A stretch of 64,000 nucleotides of DNA from an uncultured Christensenella sp. (GCA_910586345.1 CAJUHC010000001.1:47229-111228), one strand, 5' to 3'. Positions 1-9,294 are shown, counted from the stretch's first letter. Numbers and translations are program-made. Notes: a model not told the origin generated them from the sequence alone.

Positions 1-1056
1 AACTCCGCCCTGAATAGCCGCGCCGATTGCGACGCATTCGTCGGGATTGATGCCCTTAAACGGTTCTTTGCCCGTAATGCTCTTTACTTTATCGTATACC
101 GCGGGAATACGCGTTGAACCGCCGACCATTATAACTTTATTAATATCGCCGTAGCTGAGTCCTGCGTCCTGCATAGCTTTGCGCATAGGCTCGACCGTTC
201 TTTCCACGAGGTCGGAAGTCAACGAATCGAATTTCTGTTTCGAAAGGTCTATATCGAGATGCTGGGGCGCGCCGTCAACCACGGTAATGAAAGGAAGGTT
301 GATGTTCGTCGTGCTCATACCCGAAAGTTCGATTTTCGCTTTTTCAGCGGCTTCTTTAAGCCTCTGCATTGCCATCTTATCCTTGGAAAGGTCTACGCCC
401 GACTCTTTCTTGAACGTTTCGACGAGATAGTCCATAATCTTATTATCGAAATCGTCGCCGCCGAGACGGGTATCTCCGTTGGTCGCAAGAACTTCGAAAA
501 CTCCGTCGCCTATTTCGAGAATAGACACGTCGAAAGTACCTCCGCCGAGGTCGTATATCATTACTTTCTGATTTCCTTCCTGCTTATCGAGACCGTAGGC
601 GAGCGCCGCCGCGGTAGGCTCGTTTATTATACGAAGAACGTTGAGCCCCGCGATTTTACCCGCGTCTTTAGTAGCCTGACGCTGGGAATCGTTGAAATAT
701 GCGGGACAGGTTATAACCGCGTCCGTAACTTTTCCGCCGAGATAAGTTTCAGCGTCCGCTTTGAGTTTGGACAAAACCATAGCGGAAATTTCCTGAGGCG
801 AATATCCGTTGTCGATATTGACCTTATAAGCCTCGCCCATATGTCTTTTAATTGAAATAACCGTCTTATCGGGCGAAGCTACCGCAAGGCGCTTTGCCGC
901 CTGTCCGACGATTCTGCTTCCGTCAGCCTTGAAAGATACGACCGAAGGCGTGGTCCTGTTGCCTTCGCTGTTGGTGATAACGACGGGTTCTCCGCCTTCC
1001 ATAACCGCCACGCAAGAGTTGGTGGTTCCCAAATCGATTCCTATTACTTTTCCCAT
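1..1056 (-). CDS. dnaK: Chaperone DnaK (Hsp70), N-terminal part, cut by window edge
   Basis: ATP-driven Hsp70 chaperone that works in the cytoplasm with GrpE and DnaJ. The 352 codons present cover the nucleotide-binding domain. They open with MGKVIGIDLGTTNSCVAV (phosphate-binding loop 1) and include ITCPAYFNDSQRQATKDAG, INEPTAAALAYG, the second phosphate loop IYDLGGGTFDVS and the adenosine motif VGGSTRIPAV. The frame is open through position 1, so the substrate-binding domain lies outside the window. The ATG at 1056 follows grpE by 29 bases and has AGGAGT-type spacing, consistent with one grpE-dnaK transcript. I saw no CIRCE-type HrcA operator upstream of the pair and no adjacent hrcA. Confidence 0.98.
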   Translation of the reverse strand, partial: MGKVIGIDLGTTNSCVAVMEGGEPVVITNSEGNRTTPSVVSFKADGSRIVGQAAKRLAVASPDKTVISIKRHMGEAYKVNIDNGYSPQEISAMVLSKLKADAETYLGGKVTDAVITCPAYFNDSQRQATKDAGKIAGLNVLRIINEPTAAALAYGLDKQEGNQKVMIYDLGGGTFDVSILEIGDGVFEVLATNGDTRLGGDDFDNKIMDYLVETFKKESGVDLSKDKMAMQRLKEAAEKAKIELSGMSTTNINLPFITVVDGAPQHLDIDLSKQKFDSLTSDLVERTVEPMRKAMQDAGLSYGDINKVIMVGGSTRIPAVYDKVKSITGKEPFKGINPDECVAIGAAIQGGV

Positions 1057-1085
1057 AATCATTACTCCTTTGCTGTAATTTATAT

Positions 1086-1604
1086 TTAAACCGTTACCGT
1101 TACCTGCGCATATCTTATGACTTTGTCTCTATTGCGGTAACCCTTTTTAAGCACTTGTTTTATTTTATTGGGCTCCTCGCCCTCTTCGCAGGGGAAATTC
1201 ATTATCGCTTCAGCCACGCTTTCGTCGAATTCGTCGCCCGCGTTCACTTCGATTTCCTCTACTCCGAGCGATGAAAGTATCGTTTTAAAACTTTTTATAA
1301 CTTTATCTATTCCCGCTTTCGTCTTTTCGTCGGAAGCAGAATCGAACGCATACCCGAAATTATCGGCAACGGGCAAAAGCTTTAAAACAGCCTCGGATAC
1401 CCCTTCGGCGTAAGCCTTGGCAACAGACTGCGCGTTGCGTTTGCGGAAGTTTTCGTATTCCGCGGAAACCGCATACCATTTGCGTTTGCAGTCCTCCGCA
1501 TAAGCCGTTGCTTTTTCCAATTCGCCTACGGTTTCCGAAACTTCGTTCCCGTCGGTATTTTCACTCGTTAATTCTTCGCTCTGTTCTTCTAAATTATCTT
1601 CCAT
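1086..1604 (-). CDS. grpE: Nucleotide exchange factor GrpE
   Basis: Co-chaperone that releases ADP from DnaK. The 172-residue reading has an acidic N-terminal tail, then the long coiled-coil helix with the GrpE signature KWYAVSAEYENFRKRNAQ, then VLKLLPVADNFGYAF, and the C-terminal beta domain ending in VLKKGYRNRDKVIRYAQVTV. The frame is open 24 codons further upstream, but the ATG at 1604 has an AAAGAGAG ribosome site at good spacing and gives the usual length. It lies directly upstream of dnaK on the same strand. Confidence 0.96.
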   Translation of the reverse strand: MEDNLEEQSEELTSENTDGNEVSETVGELEKATAYAEDCKRKWYAVSAEYENFRKRNAQSVAKAYAEGVSEAVLKLLPVADNFGYAFDSASDEKTKAGIDKVIKSFKTILSSLGVEEIEVNAGDEFDESVAEAIMNFPCEEGEEPNKIKQVLKKGYRNRDKVIRYAQVTVTV

Positions 1605-1817
1605 TTTTACACTCTCTTTTCCGTCTACATTATTAATATAAAACTTTCGCGCCCCCGTTAAACAAAAAAACCACAAATTTTTTTACTTAAATTTCCGCCG
1701 TCCTGCAAACACTGCGAATAAAAATGAATAAATTTTTAAAATTTATGCATAAAAGACGCCGGAACAGCCACCATAACAATAATTTATAAATTTGCGTGTA
1801 TTTTACCGCCATTTTAC

Positions 1818-1846
1818 TTGCCTGCAAACCGCGTTTATGATAATAT
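1818..1846 (+). promoter_or_regulatory. Possible sigma-A promoter for the thioredoxin lipoprotein
   Basis: TTGCCT at 1818, a 17-base spacer and TAATAT at 1841, about 47 bases before the ATG at 1894. Both boxes deviate from consensus, so this is tentative. Confidence 0.4.
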
Positions 1847-1893
1847 AGAAATACTTACATTATAATATAAAACCCAACAAGGAGGTTAATTTT

Positions 1894-4800
1894 ATGAGTA
1901 TTTTCAGAAAAATACTTATAGCCGTACTTGCGCTGAGTATTACCGTCTGTGCCGGAATCGCTCTCGCTGCCTGTAAGGATGACAACAAAATCTTAAATCC
2001 CGACGGCGAAACCGTTTTTAACGGCAATTACGAAATCACGGTCAAATCGCAAGGCGGACTATTGCTCGACGGCATCAAACTCACGTTCGAGAAAGACGGA
2101 GTGCAGTACGGAGAACAGTGCATAACCAAACAGGGCAAAGCGACAATCAAGCTCGCTCCCGACGTTTACGACGTTAAAGTCGATACGAGCGCGAAAAACG
2201 GTTATTTCGTACCCGCAGGCGCAGAGTATAAAACGAAAGCAGACTCGAAAGACGTTTCCGTTATTCTCACGTCGAAAGTAATAGAGTCGGAAACGCCCGC
2301 AAACACCAAATATCAACTCGGCGACGTAATGTACGATTTCAGTTTCGTCGACGTCGACGGAGTTACGCATAAACTTTCCGAAACTCTCAAAACGAAGAAT
2401 ACGGTAGTCCTCAATTTCTGGGGTACGCAATGCCAACCTTGCAAAAACGAGTTTCCCGCTTTACAGAGCGCGTACGACTCGTACAAAAACAAACTCGAAC
2501 TGTTCGCATTATCGAGTTATGCCACGTCGATGAACGGCGCGGACACCGAAGCAGATATAATAAAATTCAGAGACGTCGATAATAAAGGCGCGTACAAATT
2601 CCCTATGGCTCTCGATACCGAAACGAAGATTTACAGCTATTTCGATTTGAGCAAAGGATACCCTACCACCTACGTTATAGACAGATACGGCGTAGTCGCC
2701 TGGCGGCTTGCCGGAACGAACCCGAACGAAGCCTCGTGGAGAGCGGTTTTCGGCAAGTATACGAGCGATAACTACTCGCAGTCTATAAATCCCGGCGGCA
2801 GTATCGGCGGAGACGAAAACATAGACAGGGTCCCGCCCGACGAAGGTCTTTCAACTCCCGCAAGCGAAGATATCCGTAACGCTATATGCAACAATATAGC
2901 GCAAGAAGACGTTGAATTCTATTTCAACGAAGATAACCCCAACGCAGATACGAACTGGCCCTGGCAAATCGGCGAAAAGGACGGAAACAAGTATCTTTAC
3001 GCTTCGAACGTAAACACCAAAGAATCCTGGTCGACGATTTACTGCAATTTAACGCTCAACGGCGGAGAAAGTTTGTCGTTCGATTACTATATAAACACCC
3101 ATTCGACCAACAACGCGCTTTACGTAGTCGCAAACGGCGCAATCATATGCGAACTGTTCGGCGAAAGCGACGGTTGGTTGACACAACAAGTTTATACGGC
3201 TAACCGCAGAACGACTTTGAATATTTCGTTCGTTTATATAAAGAACGACGCCGTACTCGAAGATACTCCCGTCTATATCGACAATATAAAGATATTCAAT
3301 CCTGCCGAAAGCGGAGAGCCTCTCGACATTGCTTATTCCGTTACCGATAACACGGAATTCAAAGACAACAAGTACAACGTTAAGCTCGAACTTGACGACG
3401 AAGGATTATATCATTACGTAAACGGCGAAAACAATTCGATATTATATGCGGACATTTTAGGCGTTGCAAGTTGGGCAGAGAAGCATTTCGGCAGTACGAC
3501 GTTCGAATTCCTTGCGGAAGACGCCGAAACCCCTTCGACTTACAGGTCTTCGCTCTACTATCTCGCATATTTCAAAATGTCGAACCTTCAAGGCGTGGGA
3601 CTCGAATTTAATTTCGGTTACACCGATGCGATAATCAAGCTGTACAACCTTCAAGCGTTTGCTACAAGCGGCAACGGCTATCTGCCCGTAACCGAAGAAG
3701 TCAAAGAAATGATTTGCGCGTTTATCAATTACGCTTACGAAATCGGTATCGTCGACGACGAATACTACGACGACCAGTGGCTGGAATTCTGTTACTATTT
3801 CAAACACTGGAACAGCGAACACATCTATATCGATAAAAATCTTTATATAGACGAAGTACCCGTAGAATATGTATCCGCAACAGACTCTTACGTCGTAAAC
3901 TCCGAAACGGGTCACGCAGACAAGAACGTTTATATCGATTTCCACGACAACGGCGTTTTCGGAGTAATCGTAAACAACCGTCTGAAATATTACAGCTTAG
4001 AGGACGCTATCAATGCGGAAATGTTCGCAAGTGTTTACGGCAATAATTATACGGAAATTATGAAATCGTATCTTAAAGCCGCCGACGCTAACGAAGGCGA
4101 ATTAAAAGGCTTTGTCAAGGCGGATAAAAAGCTTACGGATATTCTTGGCGAAACTTTAAGATATACCGAAAGCATACTCGAAATGGTATGCGACGCGGAT
4201 TGGAAAATTTTCGCAAACTGTTACAGATTAGGCGACTGCGATACGGCGAAAAATCCTTTAAAAGGTCTTATATTCGATTTTGCTTACGATGCGCAACTCG
4301 GAACAAACAATGTTGAAATCAAAGAAATAATCAATATCAACGCGCCCGAATACGAAGCAGGCGGAGGTATTAAATTCAAATTTACGCCCGAAACTTCGGG
4401 AGTACACCTCTTCTCCTCGTCGTATAAGAGCAACGCAGACCCCAGAATTTTAGTTTACAATTCCGAATTCAATTTAATTGCCGAACAGGAAAACGATATC
4501 AGATACGACCATTTTAATCTTGAAAATCCCGATAACTTCTACTTGTACGTTAATTTAAATGCTAACGAAACCTACTATATCACCGCATCGCTCAACGGAC
4601 TCGCACAGGCGACTTACAAAATGGATATTTCTTACGTTGCTCCTTATGTAGAAATGCTGCGGGTAGCGACGACAGGCGACGGTACGTGGCTCCCCAGACC
4701 GAGCCTTGACGAAAACGGAAATATCAAGTACGATGAAAACGGCGAAATAGTTTACAACTGGAACGATACGTATTACGACGCGGTTGAAACCGCTTACGAC

Positions 4801-5184
4801 CGTTCGGCGGACGTTTACAGAGTGAGCAATCCCGACGGCACCCGCGGCGCGGTATTGTATATCGACTTCGTCCATACCACGTATTACAGTCTGACAAGCG
4901 AAGACGGCAAAAAGATATATTATCCCACTCTTTATGAGTTAATCACCCTTTACAACCGTTTCGACAGCGATACGAAAGCAGAGTTATTGGAATATTACAA
5001 ACTTGCAACCGCAAGAGACGAGTCCGACGAACTTTACGGTCTTATCGAGGCTGACGGCAGATTGGTTGAAATACTCAGAAAGTATATGAACGACAGTTAC
5101 AACGACAATCCTAACGAAGATAACCGCGCTTGGGAAATGTTCGCTTGCTACTACGAAACGTACGGAACTCCCGAACAAAATTAA
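1894..5184 (+). CDS. TlpA-like thioredoxin-fold lipoprotein with large C-terminal region
   Basis: A 1096-residue exported lipoprotein. A signal peptide ends in the lipobox LAAC (Cys27). A beta-sandwich-like stretch follows, then a TlpA/redoxin domain at roughly residues 140-300 with the redox motif CQPC in NFWGTQCQPCKNEFP and the cis-Pro region GYPTTYVID. The following 800 residues are unlike thioredoxins. They include a carbohydrate-binding-like segment (about 330-470), a pre-peptidase C-terminal-like beta domain (about 810-910), and at least two related segments around it, each holding a YIDF box followed by a helical part ending in WxxFAxxYxxxG. An AAGGAGG site lies 8 bases before the ATG. 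Inference: it carries out thiol-disulfide exchange at the cell surface and may receive electrons from the membrane protein encoded at 6588-8231. The substrate is unknown. Confidence 0.85.
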   Translation: MSIFRKILIAVLALSITVCAGIALAACKDDNKILNPDGETVFNGNYEITVKSQGGLLLDGIKLTFEKDGVQYGEQCITKQGKATIKLAPDVYDVKVDTSAKNGYFVPAGAEYKTKADSKDVSVILTSKVIESETPANTKYQLGDVMYDFSFVDVDGVTHKLSETLKTKNTVVLNFWGTQCQPCKNEFPALQSAYDSYKNKLELFALSSYATSMNGADTEADIIKFRDVDNKGAYKFPMALDTETKIYSYFDLSKGYPTTYVIDRYGVVAWRLAGTNPNEASWRAVFGKYTSDNYSQSINPGGSIGGDENIDRVPPDEGLSTPASEDIRNAICNNIAQEDVEFYFNEDNPNADTNWPWQIGEKDGNKYLYASNVNTKESWSTIYCNLTLNGGESLSFDYYINTHSTNNALYVVANGAIICELFGESDGWLTQQVYTANRRTTLNISFVYIKNDAVLEDTPVYIDNIKIFNPAESGEPLDIAYSVTDNTEFKDNKYNVKLELDDEGLYHYVNGENNSILYADILGVASWAEKHFGSTTFEFLAEDAETPSTYRSSLYYLAYFKMSNLQGVGLEFNFGYTDAIIKLYNLQAFATSGNGYLPVTEEVKEMICAFINYAYEIGIVDDEYYDDQWLEFCYYFKHWNSEHIYIDKNLYIDEVPVEYVSATDSYVVNSETGHADKNVYIDFHDNGVFGVIVNNRLKYYSLEDAINAEMFASVYGNNYTEIMKSYLKAADANEGELKGFVKADKKLTDILGETLRYTESILEMVCDADWKIFANCYRLGDCDTAKNPLKGLIFDFAYDAQLGTNNVEIKEIININAPEYEAGGGIKFKFTPETSGVHLFSSSYKSNADPRILVYNSEFNLIAEQENDIRYDHFNLENPDNFYLYVNLNANETYYITASLNGLAQATYKMDISYVAPYVEMLRVATTGDGTWLPRPSLDENGNIKYDENGEIVYNWNDTYYDAVETAYDRSADVYRVSNPDGTRGAVLYIDFVHTTYYSLTSEDGKKIYYPTLYELITLYNRFDSDTKAELLEYYKLATARDESDELYGLIEADGRLVEILRKYMNDSYNDNPNEDNRAWEMFACYYETYGTPEQN

Positions 5185-5197
5185 TGTCGGTAAAGTT

Positions 5198-5227
5198 AAA
5201 AAAGTCTCTCTCACGGGAGACTTTTTT
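5198..5227 (+). terminator. Rho-independent terminator
   Basis: Stem GTCTCTC/GGGAGAC with a TCAC loop and one G-T pair, extended by an A6/T6 duplex and ending in a T run. It closes the thioredoxin lipoprotein transcript. Confidence 0.85.
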
Positions 5228-5228
5228 A

Positions 5229-5257
5229 TTGCCCTTTCGGCAAATATGGTATATAAT
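5229..5257 (+). promoter_or_regulatory. Sigma-A promoter for the small lipoprotein
   Basis: TTGCCC, 17 bases, then perfect TATAAT at 5252. It starts directly after the terminator and leaves a leader of about 25 bases before the ATG at 5288. Confidence 0.7.
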
Positions 5258-5287
5258 ATATTTAATATTTTTAAAGGAGTACAGACA

Positions 5288-5710
5288 ATGAAAATAATTA
5301 AACGCATTTCGCTTATTCTTGCCGTTGCGCTTGCAGTCGTATGTATGGGCGCGTTGGCTTCGGCTTGTAATTCCGCAACGGATTTTACTATTACCGTCTA
5401 CTATTCGGACGGAACGACGTTAGTTGACGGCAGTACGGAGAAATACGGTATTCAGATTTGCTATTTGGATACGGATACTAACGAGCTCGTAAGTTGCAGT
5501 ACCGCGGAAGGCTTGGTAGGAGCCGACGGGAAAGCGACTATAAACATTGACGCGGTTGAAGCGGAAGCTCCCCAATCGGGAAATATCAAATACGAAGTTC
5601 ACGTGCTTTCCGTCGACGGAACCGAAGAACTCAAAGAGAACGTATACGTAAGCCGTTCAAACGCTTCCGTCAAAGTAGTTCTTAAAAACGTAAACGCGCC
5701 TGCAAAATAA
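5288..5710 (+). CDS. Small surface lipoprotein, single beta-sandwich domain
   Basis: A 140-residue lipoprotein with signal peptide and lipobox ASAC (Cys27), followed by one domain of about 110 residues rich in predicted beta strands. It resembles the second segment of the upstream thioredoxin lipoprotein (a carboxypeptidase-regulatory or transthyretin-like fold, by inference). The frame is open 14 codons further upstream, but the ATG at 5288 has AAAGGAG at proper spacing. It has its own promoter and terminator. No catalytic residues are seen and the function is unknown. Confidence 0.8.
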   Translation: MKIIKRISLILAVALAVVCMGALASACNSATDFTITVYYSDGTTLVDGSTEKYGIQICYLDTDTNELVSCSTAEGLVGADGKATINIDAVEAEAPQSGNIKYEVHVLSVDGTEELKENVYVSRSNASVKVVLKNVNAPAK

Positions 5711-5755
5711 ATTAATTTAAAAGACTCCCCTTTTCACATTGTATATTTTAGGGAT

Positions 5756-5793
5756 AAAAGCAAGGAATTTATTAATTATTTTTCCTTGCTTTT
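5756..5793 (+). terminator. Rho-independent terminator
   Basis: AAAAGCAAGGAA pairs with TTCCTTGCTTTT across an AT-rich 14-base loop. It lies 45 bases after the small lipoprotein. Confidence 0.75.
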
Positions 5794-5851
5794 TAAATTA
5801 AAATGTTTAATGGTTTATGTTGCTTTAAACGGTAACTTATAGAAGGAAAAA

Positions 5852-6424
5852 ATGGAATACACATTACAAGATAAATTCAGTTTTATAAAACGCGATATTG
5901 TAAAGTATACATCGAAGAATCCCGTTGCAATCGTCAAAGAAATGATGCACAAGGACTATATAAACATTCACGGACCCGAGCATCATTTTCTTGACGGCGC
6001 CGCATTTGCAACCGCAATGAAAAACGCAGGCGGTAAATTCAGCCTTGACGAGTGTTTGAATGAACTTGAAAACAGAGCGGCAAAAATGCCGGGAGCAATG
6101 TGCGCTTATTGGGGCGTTTGCGGTTCGACGGCGTCCGTTGCGGCAGTTCTGTCGATAATACACAAGACGAGTCCGTTAAGCACGGATACTTACTATAAAG
6201 ACAATATGGAATTCACTTCCGCAGTTCTTTCTCAAATGAGCAAAATCGGAGGGGCGAGATGTTGTAAGAGAAACGCATTTTTGTCCCTTTCTTACGGGGT
6301 AAAATTCGTAAAGAAAAATTACGGTATCGAAATGGAAATAGACGATATTGTTTGCGAGTTCACACAAAAGAACAAACAGTGCTTGGGGAATAAGTGCCCA
6401 TTTCATTTTGCAAATAAAATTTAA
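5852..6424 (+). CDS. DUF5714-like cysteine-rich protein
   Basis: A 190-residue soluble protein without signal peptide. It matches my recollection of the DUF5714 family: HGPEHHFLDG near the N-terminus, CAYWGVCGS in the middle, GGARCCKRN, and a final CLGNKCPFH. The repeated Cys and His clusters suggest metal or iron-sulfur binding, by inference. In other Firmicutes such proteins are seen near SAM-dependent or redox genes. Here it stands alone between redox genes. AGAAGGA precedes the ATG. The catalytic role is unknown. Confidence 0.8.
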   Translation: MEYTLQDKFSFIKRDIVKYTSKNPVAIVKEMMHKDYINIHGPEHHFLDGAAFATAMKNAGGKFSLDECLNELENRAAKMPGAMCAYWGVCGSTASVAAVLSIIHKTSPLSTDTYYKDNMEFTSAVLSQMSKIGGARCCKRNAFLSLSYGVKFVKKNYGIEMEIDDIVCEFTQKNKQCLGNKCPFHFANKI

Positions 6425-6481
6425 GTAAAGTCGTAAAATTTAGTATAAATATCATTATTAACTTAATAAACGTTAAAAAAC

Positions 6482-6520
6482 ATAGTACGCTATACTTCGA
6501 AAACGAAGACAGCGTACTAT
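6482..6520. terminator. Bidirectional terminator between convergent genes
   Basis: ATAGTACGCT (6482) pairs with AGCGTACTAT (6511), enclosing a second stem CTTCG-AAAA-CGAAG. The minus strand continues with a T6 run, the plus strand with a T-rich tail. Confidence 0.7.
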
Positions 6521-6587
6521 TAATTTTACTTTATTTATCCACAGGAGAAAATTCCTGCAACAAGCGCCCTTATGGAGCATTTTTTAT

Positions 6588-8231
6588 TTACTTATTCATA
6601 GCGGCTTGTATTTCCGTATCCAGAATTTCGTAAGTAAGCTTTCCGTTGACGGTAAAGGTTATTACGCCGTCTTTATCGAGTATCAGCGTTCTGGGAGCCG
6701 CAGGCGCAGTTACGCTGCTGTCGAACGATTTGAAAATGTTTTCCTGCGTGTCGTGGGTAAACAATAAATTCCATTCATTGAAACCGAGCCTGTCGATAAC
6801 TGTCTGAACTCCTTCGTCGTTTACGCTGTTGTTGATATGAACTATTATTATGTCGACGTCGTCGCCGTAATGCTCCTTTGCCTCTCTGAAATCGGGCAGC
6901 TCCTCTTTACAGGGGTCGCAGGTCGTATACCAGAAATTTATTACGGTTACGGTTCCGTAGAAATCGGAAAGCTTAATGCTTTCGATTTTTTCACCGTCGT
7001 CATTGTAAGCGCCTGCCGTATCGTAAACTGTTCCGAAAGTGAAATCGGGGAACTGCTCGCCTACGTCGTACTTTTTATCGGCGACTTCGGCAACCGAGAA
7101 GAAATTATAGTAGACGAGCGCGGTTACAAGCACTGCGAGAGCGAGAGCCCAAGCGGAGAATTGAAGCCAGAAACTTCTCTTCTTTATTTTTCTTTTAACC
7201 GCTTCCGCTTTGTCCTCAGCCGTCTGAACCGTTTCAACCGGGCTTAATTGCGCTTCAGCAACGTTAGCCTCCGATACCGTGGTTTGTTCCACTTTCTCGG
7301 CAGTTATAGTTTTAACGGAAACTTTTTCTTCTTCCGTAACTGACGTATCTATTCCCGCAAGTACCAATTTGCTTCCCTTCCAGCTTATCGCTTTCGTAGG
7401 ACAAACGGGAATACACTCTCCGCAGTTTATACACTCGTGGTCGCCGACGTGCTTAATATCCATTTTACAGGTCTGAATACACATTCCGCAATCGACGCAT
7501 TTCTGTCTGTCGAGTTTGACGCCTATAAGCGCGATTTTGTTGAAGAACCCGTAAATCGCGCCGAGCGGACAGAAGAAACGGCAGAAACAACGGTAAATAA
7601 ACACGCTCGCTACGATAAACGCGACTAACAGACAGAATTTCCAGGTAAACAGATAACCGAGTCTGTTGAAAAGCGAAGCGTTGCTACTGTTCACCAGCAG
7701 CCCTCCCGCGCCGCCGAAAGTTCCGGCGGGACATATATATTTACAGAATGCGGGCACTCCGTTATAAAGCAACGGGACCGCAATAACCAGAACCGCGAGC
7801 AGAACGTATTTTAAATACGATAAAAATCTCGTATAACGGCTCTTTTTGAGCTTAGGAGTTTTTATTTTGTAAAGCAGTTCCTGACCCAAACCTACGGGAC
7901 AGAAAAATCCGCAAATAGTCCTTGCAAATATCAGTCCGAGCAAACCGAGTATACCGAGTATGTAATACGGCGCAGTGGTATTCGAGTGGGCAAGCGAGTC
8001 CTGTAAAGCTCCGAGCGGACACGCGGTTACCGCTCCCGGACAGGAATAACAATTCAATCCCGGGGTACACAGCTTTTTCGTACCGCCCTGATAAATATCT
8101 CCCGCAATAAAACCCTTTAAATTTGCGTTAAACAGCAATGCCGAATATATCTGTATGAGCCGACGCTTCGAGGGCGCGTGGTTTTTAAACCACAGTCCGG
8201 CTTTTTTGAAAAAACTTTTAACCTTAGCCAA
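6588..8231 (-). CDS. Membrane polyferredoxin (NapH-like) fused to TlpA-like thioredoxin
   Basis: A 547-residue integral membrane electron-transfer protein. The N-terminal half has about six hydrophobic segments with the cysteine sets of NapH/YccM-type proteins (CYSCPGAVTACPLGA, CGFFCPVG, CKYICPAG, CRFFCPLG). Two 4Fe-4S motifs follow, CVDCGMCIQTC and CINCGECIPVCP, at about residues 240-285. A transmembrane helix near 355-375 leads to an extracellular TlpA/redoxin domain with active site CDPC near residue 440. Inference: electrons from cytoplasmic ferredoxin cross the membrane to keep the outside thioredoxin reduced, in place of CcdA. The start is TTG at 8231, overlapping the end of the upstream gene by 8 bases with TAGGA before it, which suggests coupled translation. 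Confidence 0.9.
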   Translation of the reverse strand: MAKVKSFFKKAGLWFKNHAPSKRRLIQIYSALLFNANLKGFIAGDIYQGGTKKLCTPGLNCYSCPGAVTACPLGALQDSLAHSNTTAPYYILGILGLLGLIFARTICGFFCPVGLGQELLYKIKTPKLKKSRYTRFLSYLKYVLLAVLVIAVPLLYNGVPAFCKYICPAGTFGGAGGLLVNSSNASLFNRLGYLFTWKFCLLVAFIVASVFIYRCFCRFFCPLGAIYGFFNKIALIGVKLDRQKCVDCGMCIQTCKMDIKHVGDHECINCGECIPVCPTKAISWKGSKLVLAGIDTSVTEEEKVSVKTITAEKVEQTTVSEANVAEAQLSPVETVQTAEDKAEAVKRKIKKRSFWLQFSAWALALAVLVTALVYYNFFSVAEVADKKYDVGEQFPDFTFGTVYDTAGAYNDDGEKIESIKLSDFYGTVTVINFWYTTCDPCKEELPDFREAKEHYGDDVDIIIVHINNSVNDEGVQTVIDRLGFNEWNLLFTHDTQENIFKSFDSSVTAPAAPRTLILDKDGVITFTVNGKLTYEILDTEIQAAMNK

Positions 8232-9033
8232 GTCCTATACACTCCAGACAGATAGTTACGGCTTTATCGAAAATACCGGAAACGTTGCCGTTACACGCGC
8301 CGGCTATAATAAACGAAAAAGCTACGCAACCGACACAGACCTGTATGCCGAGTTTGAAATATTTATGATTCAGTATTTCATATATTTTACCGTGTACTAA
8401 TTGTACGGGTTTATTTCCTGATGCAAGCTTTTTGGCATGTTCAATTTGCTTCTTTGCCGAAATACCTTCGTAAACGCTGATTGCACTAGCAAACACGAAC
8501 ACCGAGAAAAACCAGGGCAGAATATTTTTAGCGGCTTGCAGGACTTCTTTCGTCGCATTATCAGAAAACGTAAAACTCGACGGCAATGCCAGATACACTA
8601 TCGAATACACGATTCCCGCCAGTGCGACCGACGAACAGCATAGCCACAGTATTTTCAATATCTTTTCTTCGCGTTTGATAAATCCGTAACTTTCCGCGAG
8701 TTCCTCGCCGACGTTGACGGGCATACGCTTTTTTAAACGCATAAGCGAATAGCGCGGGTCTTTATATGGTGATTTTTTAGGCTTTACGGGAAATACCTCC
8801 CAAACGATAAACCCTCCGACAATCATTACCGCCCAAATCCAGAAAGCAGGCGATATATGGAAAAACCGCTCGGAAAGACCTTCCTGAGTGAATGTAAATT
8901 TATTATCCCCGACGGGACCCGTGAAATAGTTGTCGAGTACCTGCCAGATAAACAAAGCTCCGACTATTGCCGTCATAACGCCGAGTGCAATGCCATAATA
9001 AAGACGAACCGTTTTGTTTGTCTTTTCGTTCAT
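8224..9033 (-). CDS. Membrane protein with C-terminal CxxC motifs, partner of the ferredoxin-thioredoxin fusion
   Basis: A 269-residue protein with about five transmembrane segments. Two are near the N-terminus, separated by a soluble stretch from the others. The C-terminal helix region holds CVGC and CLEC, the latter in ICLECIGLG at the very end. I recall similar endings on proteins encoded next to membrane ferredoxin-thioredoxin fusions in Clostridia, so it may form the heme or cluster-bearing partner subunit (inference). The open frame begins at a GTG at 9039, but that codon overlaps the GGAGGT ribosome site, so the ATG at 9033 is chosen. Its stop overlaps the TTG start of the downstream gene. 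Confidence 0.8.
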   Translation of the reverse strand: MNEKTNKTVRLYYGIALGVMTAIVGALFIWQVLDNYFTGPVGDNKFTFTQEGLSERFFHISPAFWIWAVMIVGGFIVWEVFPVKPKKSPYKDPRYSLMRLKKRMPVNVGEELAESYGFIKREEKILKILWLCCSSVALAGIVYSIVYLALPSSFTFSDNATKEVLQAAKNILPWFFSVFVFASAISVYEGISAKKQIEHAKKLASGNKPVQLVHGKIYEILNHKYFKLGIQVCVGCVAFSFIIAGACNGNVSGIFDKAVTICLECIGLG

Positions 9034-9168
9034 ATACACCTCCGCTTTTTTTATAATTATACATTTATTATATCAACTTATACATTTAAAGTCAAGTAAT
9101 TTATCATTGTAAATTTGTCAAGCGTTTGCGAGTAGTTTTTTAGAAATTTTTAAGAATTTTTCTTGAAG

Positions 9169-9208
9169 ACTACTAAAAACACCTCTTGGAGAAGTGTTTT
9201 TCGGTAGT
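9169..9208. other. Hairpin in the 9034-9300 intergenic region
   Basis: ACTAC plus AAAAACAC (9169-9182) pairs with GTGTTTTT plus GTAGT (9194-9208) across an 11-base loop. It separates divergent genes, so a terminator role is not obvious. It may be a leader element or a protein site. Apart from the promoter at 9266, nothing else is visible in this stretch. Confidence 0.5.
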
Positions 9209-9265
9209 AAGCATATCAAATTATATGGGAAAAGTCAAGCAAATAGCTATCATTTATGGAAGTAC

Positions 9266-9294
9266 TTGACAATGCGTCCGCGATAGAGTATCCT
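9266..9294 (+). promoter_or_regulatory. Promoter giving a leaderless cyuA mRNA
   Basis: TTGACA at 9266, a 17-base spacer and TATCCT at 9289. The start codon begins at 9301, 6 bases after the -10 box, which is where transcription should begin. No ribosome-binding site fits in between. Confidence 0.7.

Noticed and set aside
1605..1893. CIRCE heat-shock operator upstream of grpE
   Set aside because: No TTAGCACTC-N9-GAGTGCTAA or close variant was found in the stretch.
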